Shown in pieces: positions 47,073 through 56,197 of a DNA stretch of 64,000 nt. Below the pieces are notes generated by a model that did not search any database, was not told the origin of the DNA, and was given only the letters and a program-made list of their open reading frames with translations. The stretch is from Thiotrichaceae bacterium UBA7357. Lineage in GTDB: Bacteria > Pseudomonadota > Gammaproteobacteria > Eutrophobiales > Eutrophobiaceae. Made by a program: the position numbers and the translations under genes. How positions within the stretch are numbered: the stretch's first letter is position 1; each line of letters opens with the position of its first letter. The stretch spans positions 2,155 through 66,154 of the forward strand of contig DKOR01000023.1 in NCBI GenBank assembly GCA_002470825.1. The letters run 5' to 3'.

Positions 47073-47967
47073 TAATCTTTATGACATTAGAAAACATGAT
47101 GTTTCGCTTGCATTTGATGCAGCCGCGAAAAAATATGATAGAGCTTCGATGTTACAAAAAACTATCGTCGAGCGACTAATTGAGTCATTTGATTTTATTA
47201 AAATCGATCCACTAACAATTTTGGACATGGGCTCAGGCACTGGTTATGGTTCAAGGCTATTAAAAAAAAGATTTAAAAAAGCACAATACTACCTGAGTGA
47301 CATTTCAGGAGAAATGCTAAAAATGGCGCAAAAAAATTCGCCAAGATATTTTTATTTTTCAAACAACCATTTTGTCTGTGCTGACGCAGCTCAAATGCCT
47401 ATACGAGACAACCAGTTTGATCTAGTGTTTAGTAACTTGATGTTGCAATGGTGCAACGATCTGGACTTTGTCTTTGCTGAAGTTAGACGAATGCTTAAGC
47501 CTGGGGGCGTCTTTTTATTCTCAAGCTTTGGGCCAGACACGTTAAAGGAATTACGCGACTGCTGGAAAAGAGTCGACGATGATATCCATGTTAATGCTTT
47601 TGTTGATATGCATGATATTGGTGATTCACTGATTCGTAACGGGCTGCAATCACCGGTGCTAAGCGTTGAAAACATAGTGATGGGTTACAATGATTGCTTG
47701 CAATTAATGCATGATCTAAAAAATATTGGAGCACAAAATGTTAATAAAGGCAGAAGAAAGTCATTAACGGGTAAGCAGCGATTAAATAAAGTTATCATGC
47801 ATTATGAAGAGTTGCGCTCAAATGACAAGTTGCCCGCCACATATGAAGTCGTTTACGGCCATGCTTGGCGGTCTGACAAAGAAAAAATGATTATTCGCGA
47901 CATCAAGTCTCAGTCAATATCATTAGATAAGCTAAAACAAGATCTCAAGGCAAGAAAATTAATATAA
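47056..47967 (+). CDS. bioC: Malonyl-ACP O-methyltransferase BioC
   Basis: BioC methylates malonyl-ACP so it can enter fatty-acid synthesis for pimelate. The 303-residue SAM methyltransferase has AFDAAAKKYDRASMLQ, the glycine loop LDMGSGTGYGSRLLKK, YLSDISGEML and LVFSNLMLQWCNDL, matching BioC. The start may be GTG at 47056 or TTG at 47065; both overlap bioH. It is two bases before bioD. Confidence 0.94.
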   Translation: MLKLNNNLYDIRKHDVSLAFDAAAKKYDRASMLQKTIVERLIESFDFIKIDPLTILDMGSGTGYGSRLLKKRFKKAQYYLSDISGEMLKMAQKNSPRYFYFSNNHFVCADAAQMPIRDNQFDLVFSNLMLQWCNDLDFVFAEVRRMLKPGGVFLFSSFGPDTLKELRDCWKRVDDDIHVNAFVDMHDIGDSLIRNGLQSPVLSVENIVMGYNDCLQLMHDLKNIGAQNVNKGRRKSLTGKQRLNKVIMHYEELRSNDKLPATYEVVYGHAWRSDKEKMIIRDIKSQSISLDKLKQDLKARKLI

Positions 47968-47969
47968 TT

Positions 47970-48662
47970 ATGAGAAAAGGTACTTTTATTGCGGGGACAG
48001 ATACTGGTGTTGGAAAAACTTACTTTGCACTTGCCCTGATGGAAGCATTAAAGAGGCAAGGGTACAAAGCTAGTGGTATGAAGCCTGTAGCGAGTGGCGG
48101 GAAATATATTAAAGGCAAACTCATAAATGATGATGCGTATTTAATAATGCAGCATTGTAGTGAGACTATAGATTATGATCTTATAAATCCATTTGTATTT
48201 GATGAGCCTGTTTCACCTAATTTTGCTGCTAGGCAGGCTGGTGTAATTGTTGAGCTGGCTCCTATACTATCAAGTTACAACCAATTAACCTTATTATCTG
48301 ACTATACGGTTGTCGAGGGTATAGGTGGTTGGCGAGTGCCATTATCTGATGATATTAAAATGAATGATCTAGTACATGAATTAGCATTACCTGTTCTATT
48401 GGTGGTTGGGCTACGTTTAGGCTGTATTAATCACGCAATACTAACAGCAGAGGCTATAAGATCTGATGGCTTAGTATTATGTGGATGGGTAAGCAATCAG
48501 GTGGAAAAAAATTATCTATACAAAGAAGAAACCAAAATATTATTAAGCAGGGAGTTGGCTTGTCCAAATATTGCAGATCTTGTCTATATGGATGACATAA
48601 ATTATGCTGAAATGAGTAAAAAAATAGATCTGTCACATATATTAGGTTTTGGTGTTAGATAA
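47970..48662 (+). CDS. bioD: Dethiobiotin synthetase
   Basis: BioD closes the ureido ring to give dethiobiotin. The 230-residue P-loop protein has GTDTGVGKTYFALAL, GMKPVASG, NPFVFDEPVSPNFAA and VVEGIGGWRVPL. It completes the operon; the bioA aminotransferase needed for the preceding step is not in this window and must be elsewhere if the pathway is complete. Confidence 0.95.
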   Translation: MRKGTFIAGTDTGVGKTYFALALMEALKRQGYKASGMKPVASGGKYIKGKLINDDAYLIMQHCSETIDYDLINPFVFDEPVSPNFAARQAGVIVELAPILSSYNQLTLLSDYTVVEGIGGWRVPLSDDIKMNDLVHELALPVLLVVGLRLGCINHAILTAEAIRSDGLVLCGWVSNQVEKNYLYKEETKILLSRELACPNIADLVYMDDINYAEMSKKIDLSHILGFGVR

Positions 48663-49009
48663 TATAATCTTAAGGTTGCAACAGGTGCCTAATTTAGGGC
48701 ATATTGTCGTCCGAAGAAAACTATGGCAATCATAAGGCTGAGGTTCGTTGCCTTAATATATGTGCAATAAAGCTTTATAAGCTTAACCCGAAGAAATCGT
48801 TTAATCAGGCATTAATAACTTCGAGCTAAAAAAGTATATATAATACAAAGCTTTCAGCATGTTTAGTGTTATGTCATGATCATTGAGTAACGTATGAGTT
48901 GTTTATTTGAACTAAATATAATTATGGTGCGACAAAACAGTTATATAAAGTTAAATTATAAATAAGTAGTCATTAAAAATAAAAAATCATCAATGCTGAG
49001 GATTGTTGT
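48663..49009. other. 347-base AT-rich gap before the cytochrome oxidase operon
   Basis: No ORF is supported. A TATAAT lies at about 48918-48923 in a very AT-rich stretch, without a good -35 at normal spacing. A GAGGA ribosome binding site precedes coxB. The gap probably carries the coxB promoter and the end of the biotin operon transcript. Confidence 0.35.
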
Positions 49010-50155
49010 ATGTCAGTCGATAAATTAAAACAAGCTGTGTTCGGGTTAGTTGCAGTTTCATTGTTCTTAGTAAGTGGGGCTGTTCTCGCCGAATATCCGC
49101 TTAATTTGACCGAAGGCGTGACGCCAACCAGTCAAAAAGTTTATGAATTACACATGGCTATTTTGTACATCGTTACGGCAATTGGTATTGCTGTTTTCGG
49201 TGTTATGGCTTGGTCAATTTTCTATCATAGAAAATCAAAAGGCGCAGTTGCTGCTCAATTCCATCACAGTACGGCTGCTGAAATCACTTGGACGGTTATT
49301 CCGATCTTGATTTTGGTTGGTATGGCCATTCCCGCTACTAAAACACTCGTTTTTATGGAAAAAACCGGCGGGGCGGATATGACATTAAAGGTCACTGGTT
49401 ATCAGTGGAAATGGAAATATGATTACCTTGATGGTGAGGGTGAAGGGATAAGTTTCTTTAGTGCTTTGTCCGAACGAGATTATGAAGCAAGTCAAAAAAA
49501 TTCAGGAATAGACCCGTCGACAATCGAAAATTATCTTAGAAATGTGAACAACCCTGTTGTGCTCCCCGTGGATACAAAAATAAGAATTTTGACTACAGCA
49601 GCAGATGTCATACATGCTTGGTGGGTGCCTGCTTTGGGCTGGAAGCGCGATGCAGTTCCTGGTTACATTAACGATAATTGGACTTATATAGAGGAGCCAG
49701 GTGTCTATCGCGGAAAATGCACAGAGTTGTGCGGACAAAACCATGGTTTTATGCCTATTGTTTTACATGCCGTTTCAAAAGAAGAATACTCTGTTTGGGC
49801 AGAGGAGCAAAAATCTCTTCAGCTAGCTGCTGCAGACGGTGCAAGCCGTGAATGGTCCAAAGATGAACTATTAGAGAAGGGCAAATCTATTTATTCTGCA
49901 AATTGTGCTTCATGCCACCAAGCTGATGGCAATGGCATAGAGGGTTTATTCCCGGCATTGAATGGTAGTGGAATTGTTAACGGGCCACAGAAAGATATGA
50001 TTAACTTGCTTCTTAATGGTAAAAACTTGATGCCAGCGTTTAAAGATCAGTTGAATGATACCGATATTGCGGCTGTGATTACCCATGAGCGAAACTCTTG
50101 GGAAAATACAGTAAAAGACGTTGTCCAACCGTCGGATGTAAAAGCAGGAAGATAA
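49010..50155 (+). CDS. coxB: Cytochrome c oxidase subunit II with fused cytochrome c domain
   Basis: CoxB takes electrons from cytochrome c to the CuA centre. The 381-residue protein has a signal peptide (about 1-27), two membrane helices, the CuA motif CTELCGQNHGFMPIV and, after residue 285, a cytochrome c domain with haem site CASCHQADGNG and a late methionine in NLMPAF. The caa3-like fusion of subunit II and cytochrome c is complete. It opens the cox operon, 54 bases ahead of coxA. Confidence 0.96.
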   Translation: MSVDKLKQAVFGLVAVSLFLVSGAVLAEYPLNLTEGVTPTSQKVYELHMAILYIVTAIGIAVFGVMAWSIFYHRKSKGAVAAQFHHSTAAEITWTVIPILILVGMAIPATKTLVFMEKTGGADMTLKVTGYQWKWKYDYLDGEGEGISFFSALSERDYEASQKNSGIDPSTIENYLRNVNNPVVLPVDTKIRILTTAADVIHAWWVPALGWKRDAVPGYINDNWTYIEEPGVYRGKCTELCGQNHGFMPIVLHAVSKEEYSVWAEEQKSLQLAAADGASREWSKDELLEKGKSIYSANCASCHQADGNGIEGLFPALNGSGIVNGPQKDMINLLLNGKNLMPAFKDQLNDTDIAAVITHERNSWENTVKDVVQPSDVKAGR

Positions 50156-50209
50156 CCGTAATATTTTAAACAATAATAAACTAATAGATAGTTAATAGAG
50201 GATAGACAC

Positions 50210-51802
50210 ATGGGTGAAGCAGTTATCCACGAAGATCATCACGATCATAAGCCGACGGGCATAGGCCGTTGGTTGTTTTCGACCAATCATAAGGACATCG
50301 GTACGATGTATTTGGTGTTTTCTTTGATTATGTTTTTTATCGGCGGAGCCATGGCAATGGTAATACGGGCCGAACTTTTTCAGCCAGGACTGCAATTTGT
50401 TGACCCCCAATTTTATAATTCAATGACCACTGTGCATGCACTAGTCATGATTTTTGGTGCTGTGATGCCTGCTGGTGTTGGTTTAGCTAATTGGATGATC
50501 CCGATGATGATTGGTGCGCCGGATATGGCCATGCCACGTATGAATAATATGAGTTTTTGGATTCTTCCATTTGCTTTTACACTACTATTATCTACCTTTT
50601 TTATGCAGGGAGGCGCACCAGCCGGCGGTTGGACTATGTATCCACCACTAGTATTGCAATTGGGTGATGGTTTCCCTTTCTTAATATTTGCCGTGCATTT
50701 TTTAGGTATCTCGTCAATCATGGGCGCTATCAACATTATTGCCACGGTTTTTAATATGCGTGCACCAGGTATGACCTTTATGAGGTTGCCTTTATTCGTT
50801 TGGACTTGGATTATTACCGCTTTTTTGTTGATTGCCGCTATGCCAGTATTGGCTGGGGCGGTGACAATGTTATTAACAGATCGATTTTTTGGCACTGCTT
50901 TTTTTGATGCTGCCGGTGGCGGTGATCCGGTATTATTCCAGCATATATTTTGGTTTTTTGGTCACCCAGAAGTTTATATTTTGGTGTTGCCTTCATTCGG
51001 AATTATCTCACAAATAATTCCAACTTTTGCACGCAAGCCCTTATTCGGCTATGCCTCTATGGTTTATGCGACAGCGTCAATTGCATTTTTATCTTTCTTT
51101 GTTTGGGCGCATCATATGTTTACTGTTGGGATGCCGTTGGCCGGCGAATTATTCTTTATGTATGCAACGATGGCAATTGCAGTTCCAACAGGGGTTAAAG
51201 TCTTTAATTGGACAGCAACCATGTGGAGAGGGTCTATGACATTTGAAACACCTATGTTATTTGCCATAGGTGTATTATTCATGTTTACCTTAGGAGGTTT
51301 CTCCGGCTTGATGATGGGCATAACACCTGTTGATTTTCAGTACCATGATACTTATTTTATCGTAGCACATTTTCACTATGTTCTTGTTCCAGGCATTGTC
51401 TTTGGTATCCTTGGGGGTGTTTATTATTGGTTACCCAAATGGACTGGTCATATGTATGACGAAACACTTGGCAAGTGGCATTTCTGGGCATCTACTATCT
51501 CAGTAAACGTTTTATTCTTTCCAATGCATTTCATTGGCTTAGCGGGAATGCCTCGCCGTATTCCAGATTATAGTACGCAATTTACGGATTGGAATATGAT
51601 TATTAGTATTGGTGGCTTTGGTTTTGGATTGAGCCAGCTCTTTCTTGTTTGGGTTGTTATCAAGTGTATTCGTGGTGGAAAAAAGGCTTCAAATGAGGTT
51701 TGGGAAGGCGCTCAAGGCTTAGAATTTACTTTGCCATCGCCTCCCCCCTTTCACAGTTTTACTACACCGCCGATAGTGACTAATGCAACGGCACATTCGT
51801 AA
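50210..51802 (+). CDS. coxA: Cytochrome c oxidase subunit I
   Basis: CoxA houses haem a and the haem a3-CuB oxygen-reducing site. The 530-residue protein has twelve hydrophobic segments and the invariant histidines: STVHALVMIF-type helix II ligand (TTVHALVMIFG), the CuB/tyrosine helix WFFGHPEVYILVLP, WAHHMFTVGM, and HYHDTYFIVAHFHYVL with the haem ligands. GAGGA before the ATG at 50210 fits the start. It is the catalytic core of an aa3-type oxidase. Confidence 0.98.
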   Translation: MGEAVIHEDHHDHKPTGIGRWLFSTNHKDIGTMYLVFSLIMFFIGGAMAMVIRAELFQPGLQFVDPQFYNSMTTVHALVMIFGAVMPAGVGLANWMIPMMIGAPDMAMPRMNNMSFWILPFAFTLLLSTFFMQGGAPAGGWTMYPPLVLQLGDGFPFLIFAVHFLGISSIMGAINIIATVFNMRAPGMTFMRLPLFVWTWIITAFLLIAAMPVLAGAVTMLLTDRFFGTAFFDAAGGGDPVLFQHIFWFFGHPEVYILVLPSFGIISQIIPTFARKPLFGYASMVYATASIAFLSFFVWAHHMFTVGMPLAGELFFMYATMAIAVPTGVKVFNWTATMWRGSMTFETPMLFAIGVLFMFTLGGFSGLMMGITPVDFQYHDTYFIVAHFHYVLVPGIVFGILGGVYYWLPKWTGHMYDETLGKWHFWASTISVNVLFFPMHFIGLAGMPRRIPDYSTQFTDWNMIISIGGFGFGLSQLFLVWVVIKCIRGGKKASNEVWEGAQGLEFTLPSPPPFHSFTTPPIVTNATAHS

Positions 51803-51825
51803 ATATAAAGAGGTGGGCTGAAATA

Positions 51826-51948
51826 ATGATTGATGATGATAAGACAATAGCTGAAAAAAAACTAGCAACCAAGAACTTACTATTAGTTATAGTACTTGGA
51901 CTCGTCGCGGTTGGTTTTTATGCTGGAATAATCTTGGTGTACACATAG
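51826..51948 (+). CDS. Small membrane protein between coxA and ctaG (CoxX-like)
   Basis: Read by hand: 40 residues, beginning MIDDDKTIAEKKLA with one membrane helix (LLLVIVLGLVAVGFYAGIIL). An AGGTGG ribosome binding site lies about 9 bases before the ATG, and ctaG starts two bases after its stop. A cytochrome-oxidase small assembly protein of about this size lies at the same place in many beta- and gammaproteobacteria, so I infer an assembly role. The residues themselves show only a membrane anchor. Confidence 0.75.
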   Translation: MIDDDKTIAEKKLATKNLLLVIVLGLVAVGFYAGIILVYT

Positions 51949-51950
51949 AT

Positions 51951-52529
51951 ATGCGAGATGGCACGAGAGTTACACCTAAGAAGCTTTTTGTTTTTGCTGC
52001 ATGCATGTTTGGGTTTGGTTACGCATTGGTGCCTATTTATGACGTGTTGTGCGATGTCACCGGGCTTAATGGTAAAACTGGTGAAGTTTCTCAAGTAGAA
52101 GCAGAAGCTAAGAACGTTGATGTGGAGCGGTTGGTAACGGTAGAGTTCGATACTAATGTGAATCCTGGACTTCCATGGAGGTTTGAAGCAGCAAAATTTA
52201 AAATGAATGTGCATCCTGGGGAGATTGCTGAAGCAACATTTGTTGTCGAGAATATTTCAGATAAACCAGTTTTAGGTCAGGCCATACCGAGCCTGGTGCC
52301 ACCATTAGCGTCGTTATATTTTGATAAAACAGAATGTTTTTGTTTTACAGCACAGCTGCTGAAACCAGGTGAGCGTAAAGAGATGGTGGTGCGTTATATT
52401 ATTGGACCTGAGCTGCCAAAAGATATTTCAATAATGACATTGTCATATACTTTTTTTAGATCCCTTGATGATAATGATGTCGCAGTTTCTGAGACTAAAT
52501 TTATCGAGGCGATAAATACTAAAAGTTAG
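51951..52529 (+). CDS. ctaG: Cytochrome c oxidase assembly protein CtaG (Cox11)
   Basis: CtaG delivers copper to the CuB site of subunit I. The 192-residue protein has one N-terminal membrane helix (KKLFVFAACMFGFGYALVPI) with the family YDVLCDVTGLNGKT following, and a periplasmic immunoglobulin-like domain with the copper motif ECFCF and QLLKPGE. Copper-binding cysteines are intact. It is sandwiched between the 40-residue gene and coxC. Confidence 0.95.
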   Translation: MRDGTRVTPKKLFVFAACMFGFGYALVPIYDVLCDVTGLNGKTGEVSQVEAEAKNVDVERLVTVEFDTNVNPGLPWRFEAAKFKMNVHPGEIAEATFVVENISDKPVLGQAIPSLVPPLASLYFDKTECFCFTAQLLKPGERKEMVVRYIIGPELPKDISIMTLSYTFFRSLDDNDVAVSETKFIEAINTKS

Positions 52530-52559
52530 CAAAATAAATAATAGAAACGAGGAATAGTA

Positions 52560-53453
52560 ATGTCTAACTCTCAAGACGCATATTTTATCCCTGAACCAAG
52601 TCGCTGGCCTATTGTGGGTACTTTGGCATTGTTCACTTCATTCATTGGTGGTGGCATGATGTTGAATGGTTCTGGTTTTGGCACTTTTATCCTTGGGCTT
52701 GGTGTAGCTGCGGTTGTTTATATGTTTTCTGGTTGGTTTTCAGATGTTATCGGTGAGAGCCTTTCAGGAAGTTATAATAAGCAGGTGGATATAAGCTTTC
52801 GATGGGGCATGAGTTGGTTCATTTTTTCTGAAGTAATGTTCTTCGCCGCATTCTTTGGAGCACTTTTTTATATAAGAGTCTTGTCTGTGCCTTGGCTCGG
52901 CGGAGAAGGTGCCGGTTTTCCAACAAATGAGTTTTTATGGCCTGATTTTCAAGCAGTTTGGCCGCTATTAACGACCCCAGATATGTCCTTAGCTAATCCG
53001 GATTCGAAATATATGGCTATTAAAGAGGTCATCCCTGCGTTTGATGTTCCTCTTATAAACACGATACTTCTTTTATTAAGTGGTGTGACTATCACATTTG
53101 CTCACCATGCCTTGAAAAAAGATCATCGCGCACCCTTATGTTGGTGGTTAGCGGCAACCGTACTTTTGGGCTTTGTTTTTGTGTACTTTCAAGTTGTAGA
53201 ATATCAACATGCATATCATGAGTTAGATCTAACGATGGAGTCGGGTGTTTATGGATCGACGTTCTTTATGCTGACTGGTTTTCATGGCTTCCATGTCACT
53301 ATGGGCGCAACTATGATTCTGGTTATTTTATTTAGGTCGATGAAGGGCCATTTTTCTGCAAAAGATCATTTTGCTTTTGAAGGCGTGGCTTGGTATTGGC
53401 ACTTTGTTGATGTGGTTTGGTTAGGCTTATATGTCTTTGTCTATTGGGTCTAG
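52560..53453 (+). CDS. coxC: Cytochrome c oxidase subunit III
   Basis: CoxC stabilises the oxidase core. The 297 residues form seven membrane helices in the family pattern, with SFRWGMSWFIFSEVMFFAAF, the loop LNTxxL-like region PLINTILLLLSGVTITFAHH, GFHGFHVTMGA and a final HFVDVVWLGLYVFVYWV. It follows ctaG by 30 bases with a GAGGAA ribosome binding site. Confidence 0.97.
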   Translation: MSNSQDAYFIPEPSRWPIVGTLALFTSFIGGGMMLNGSGFGTFILGLGVAAVVYMFSGWFSDVIGESLSGSYNKQVDISFRWGMSWFIFSEVMFFAAFFGALFYIRVLSVPWLGGEGAGFPTNEFLWPDFQAVWPLLTTPDMSLANPDSKYMAIKEVIPAFDVPLINTILLLLSGVTITFAHHALKKDHRAPLCWWLAATVLLGFVFVYFQVVEYQHAYHELDLTMESGVYGSTFFMLTGFHGFHVTMGATMILVILFRSMKGHFSAKDHFAFEGVAWYWHFVDVVWLGLYVFVYWV

Positions 53454-53543
53454 TTAAAAAACCAAATAGTATATATATAAACTCTGCATTAGCAGCGCTT
53501 TTCTAGTTTAGGTCAATAATAATTTTTCTCATTTCAGGCAGAG

Positions 53544-53753
53544 TTAAAAACCTGCGCTGTGTGGTTGAATCCAGCCAAGCTTGAAACCTATAAGAAGCGA
53601 GGTAAATAGCAGTATCGAAAGTGCGACTCTGAAAGTAAGCGTTGTAACCATGCGTTTTGATTTAGAATCATCTTTGACAAGAAAAAATCCCCCGGCTAAT
53701 AGTGAAGCACCAATTGAGAGAAATAATATTGCGATGTATATTTTAAAAATCAT
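53544..53753 (-). CDS. DUF2909 twin-transmembrane protein on the opposite strand
   Basis: A 69-residue protein with two membrane helices (IYIAILFLSIGASLLAGGFF and FRVALSILLFTSLLIGF) separated by a short charged loop (KDDSKSKRM). DUF2909 genes lie at this place in many gammaproteobacterial cox clusters, for example Pseudomonas, and are typically on the opposite strand there too. It sits between coxC and SURF1. Function is unknown; an accessory role in oxidase biogenesis is inferred from position. Confidence 0.85.
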   Translation of the reverse strand: MIFKIYIAILFLSIGASLLAGGFFLVKDDSKSKRMVTTLTFRVALSILLFTSLLIGFKLGWIQPHSAGF

Positions 53754-53824
53754 AATGTCGATTATTGTTATCTCAGTTTATCGTTCATACATTCTACCAG
53801 TATAAACAGGATACATTTTAAAAG

Positions 53825-54568
53825 ATGAATTTATATTTTAGAAATTGGTGCTTTAGTCCAGGCTTAATTACGAGTTTATTAGCGATAGGGTTTTTTGGTT
53901 TGTTTGTTTTCCTGGGCTGCTGGCAACTAGATCGCGCAGAACAAAAAAGAAATTTATTTGTCGAATTTGAAAACAGACAGTTAACAGAGGTAATGGATTT
54001 AAATCAAATTGATAACGCCACTTCAAGTCTTGACAATCTTTTATGGCGACCTGTTAGAGTAAATGGGAGGTTTTTAGAAGATTTTCAAATTTTATTAGAT
54101 AATCAGGTACAAAACACTAAAGCGGGGTATTACATTTATACTCCTTTTCGGTTGCTTGATAGTGAGCGCGTTGTTTTAGTTAACCGGGGTTGGCTTCCTG
54201 TAGGACCAAATCGAAAAGTTTCGCCTAGTGTAGTTGTGACGAAAGGTGTGGTGAAAATTAAAGCAATTATTAAAGAAATACCTAAAACAGGCTTATTACT
54301 AAAAGAGCTTCCGCCAGAAAAAATGAAGAAAGGTTTTTATAGAGTTCAACGAATAGATCTTGCCGAATTGGAAGAATTGACTAATACAAAACTTTTGCCT
54401 TATGTCATCAGGTTGTCACCACACTCAGAGCACGGTTATTATCGGATGTGGCCATTACCGGGTTCGGGTGAGAATAAGCATAACGGTTACGCATTCCAGT
54501 GGTTTGCTTTTGCAACCATGTTATTCATTATTTATTTTTTATTAAATATAAAGCTAAAAGACTTATGA
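53825..54568 (+). CDS. SURF1-family cytochrome oxidase assembly protein
   Basis: SURF1 proteins help haem a insertion into subunit I. The 247-residue protein has an N-terminal membrane helix (SLLAIGFFGLFVFLGCWQL), a periplasmic domain with WRPVRVNGRF, QVQNTKAGYYIYTPF and VLVNRGWLPVGPNR, and a C-terminal helix after HNGYAFQWFAFAT, matching the family. Its last codons overlap the next gene by four bases (ATGA). Confidence 0.93.
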   Translation: MNLYFRNWCFSPGLITSLLAIGFFGLFVFLGCWQLDRAEQKRNLFVEFENRQLTEVMDLNQIDNATSSLDNLLWRPVRVNGRFLEDFQILLDNQVQNTKAGYYIYTPFRLLDSERVVLVNRGWLPVGPNRKVSPSVVVTKGVVKIKAIIKEIPKTGLLLKELPPEKMKKGFYRVQRIDLAELEELTNTKLLPYVIRLSPHSEHGYYRMWPLPGSGENKHNGYAFQWFAFATMLFIIYFLLNIKLKDL

Positions 54569-55179
54569 GTGAAGAAGTTGAGAATATAAAGAAGGGTAAT
54601 AGAGTGACAATCATCTTGGTGGTAGTAATGTTTGTCAGTCCTCTGATCTTGTCCTGGTACGTTTTTAATTACAGTGATTTTATAGGAATGAGGGGTATGT
54701 CAAACAAAGGCGACCTAGTTGTACCAACTAAATCTATACCTGATCTAGCATTGATAGACCCATTCAATGCAAAAAGAAAAGACAGCTTATATGGCGAATG
54801 GAATTTAGTTTATGTAGATGATTTTTGTGAAAAAACATGTATGGATAACATATATCTTATGCGCCAAGTTCATGCTTCTATGAACAAACATTCTTTGCGA
54901 GTTCAGAAAGTATTGTTGTTAACTGATCAATTAGTAGGTGAACTAAAAGAAAACTTGATCGAGTTCAAGGGCCAGCAATTTATAGATGTTGATTTGATCA
55001 ATGTAGACGCACTGTTAAATAAGTTTCGTTTAAAAGATGCGGACGATCCGGAAAACGCAGGACGTATTTATATTATTGATCCTCAGGGTAATTTAATGAT
55101 GAGCTATGCCCCTAATGTAAATCCAGGGGATATATATAAGGACTTAAAAAAATTATTACGTAGTTCTCGAATAGGTTGA
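54565..55179 (+). CDS. Membrane-anchored cox-cluster protein with CxxxC motif
   Basis: A 204-residue protein with one N-terminal helix (about residues 14-34) and a periplasmic thioredoxin-like domain containing CEKTC (C88/C92), the same spacing as SCO copper chaperones. A late segment YIIDPQGNLMMSY resembles the corresponding strand of SCO proteins. It corresponds in position to PA0111 of Pseudomonas. No classical SCO gene follows ctaB here, so it may handle copper or disulfides during CuA assembly. That role is inferred. Start at 54565 overlaps the SURF1 stop. Confidence 0.8.
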   Translation: MSEEVENIKKGNRVTIILVVVMFVSPLILSWYVFNYSDFIGMRGMSNKGDLVVPTKSIPDLALIDPFNAKRKDSLYGEWNLVYVDDFCEKTCMDNIYLMRQVHASMNKHSLRVQKVLLLTDQLVGELKENLIEFKGQQFIDVDLINVDALLNKFRLKDADDPENAGRIYIIDPQGNLMMSYAPNVNPGDIYKDLKKLLRSSRIG

Positions 55180-55195
55180 TTTGAGCATAATAAAT

Positions 55196-56197
55196 ATGAA
55201 TGATAATAAAATTACTCTAGCCCTTATACGTTTTGCATGTGTATTAACTTTTCTTGTTATAGTAATCGGCGCTTATACACGGTTATCTAATTCTGGGTTA
55301 GGCTGTCCTGATTGGCCAGGTTGCTATGGGAAGTTAATCGTTCCTGATAAAGTTGAAAATGTTAATGTAAATGAAGCATATCTTGGCCGACCTCTAGAAT
55401 ACACTAAAGCATGGATAGAAATGGTACATCGCTATGCGGCCAGCTCATTGGGCTTATTAATCCTTGTTATTGCTTTTATGTCATGGAGGAAATCAACGTT
55501 ATTGAAGATACGTTTATTTACATCTATATTGTTGTTATTAGTAATATTCCAAGGCATGTTAGGTATGTGGACAGTTACTCTTCTTTTGAAACCAGTTATT
55601 GTTTTATCTCATCTTCTAGGAGGGTTAACAATTCTCTCTTTGCTGTATTGGCTAGTATTAGAGCAACAGCCTGGTCAGGATACTGTGACAAAATCAGGTA
55701 ATAGTAAGTTGTTACCCTCAGTGATTGTAGGCCTTTTTATTTTAGTTATACAAATCTCGCTGGGAGGTTGGACAAGTACAAACTACGCTGCATTAGCCTG
55801 TACTGATTTTCCAACTTGTCAGGATACTTGGTGGCCAGATATGGACTTCAAAGAAGGTTTTATTCTGTGGCGCGGCTTGGGTATTGATTATGAGGGTGGC
55901 GTACTTGACGGCAGTGCTAGAACAGCCATCCATATGACTCATCGTATAGGCGCGTTGATTACCTCTTTGATAATTATAACGATTGCTATTCGTGCAATTA
56001 GGTCTGGAATGAAAAATATTAAAGTGACAGGCTGTGCGATTTTGGCATTATTAATAGTCCAAGTGTCTTTAGGCATCGCAAACATCAAGTTATATTTGCC
56101 GCTATCAGTAGCAGTGGCGCACAATGGGGTAGCTGCGTTATTATTGCTTTCTCTGGTGACATTACTTCACCAATGTTTGCTAGTTAAAAATCAATGA
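55196..56197 (+). CDS. ctaA: Haem A synthase CtaA (COX15)
   Basis: CtaA oxidises the haem O methyl group to a formyl, giving haem A. The membrane protein has about eight helices in two repeats. Haem-ligand histidines are seen in EMVHRYAASSLG and HMTHRIGAL, and conserved cysteines in GLGCPDWPGCYG and ALACTDFPTCQ. The ATG at 55196 is my choice; TTG at 55181 is also in frame. It overlaps ctaB by four bases. Confidence 0.94.
   Translation: MNDNKITLALIRFACVLTFLVIVIGAYTRLSNSGLGCPDWPGCYGKLIVPDKVENVNVNEAYLGRPLEYTKAWIEMVHRYAASSLGLLILVIAFMSWRKSTLLKIRLFTSILLLLVIFQGMLGMWTVTLLLKPVIVLSHLLGGLTILSLLYWLVLEQQPGQDTVTKSGNSKLLPSVIVGLFILVIQISLGGWTSTNYAALACTDFPTCQDTWWPDMDFKEGFILWRGLGIDYEGGVLDGSARTAIHMTHRIGALITSLIIITIAIRAIRSGMKNIKVTGCAILALLIVQVSLGIANIKLYLPLSVAVAHNGVAALLLLSLVTLLHQCLLVKNQ

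Noticed and set aside
50413..50895. 160-residue minus-strand ORF inside coxA
   Set aside because: Shadow of the coxA membrane helices; coxA is unambiguous in its own frame.
53480..53566. Inverted repeat ACTCTGC/GCAGAGT downstream of coxC as a terminator
   Set aside because: Arms are seven bases but more than 60 bases apart and no T-run follows; likely chance.
53581..53805. Plus-strand ORF opposite the DUF2909 gene
   Set aside because: Mirror frame of a recognised two-helix protein; no family match and no ribosome binding site.
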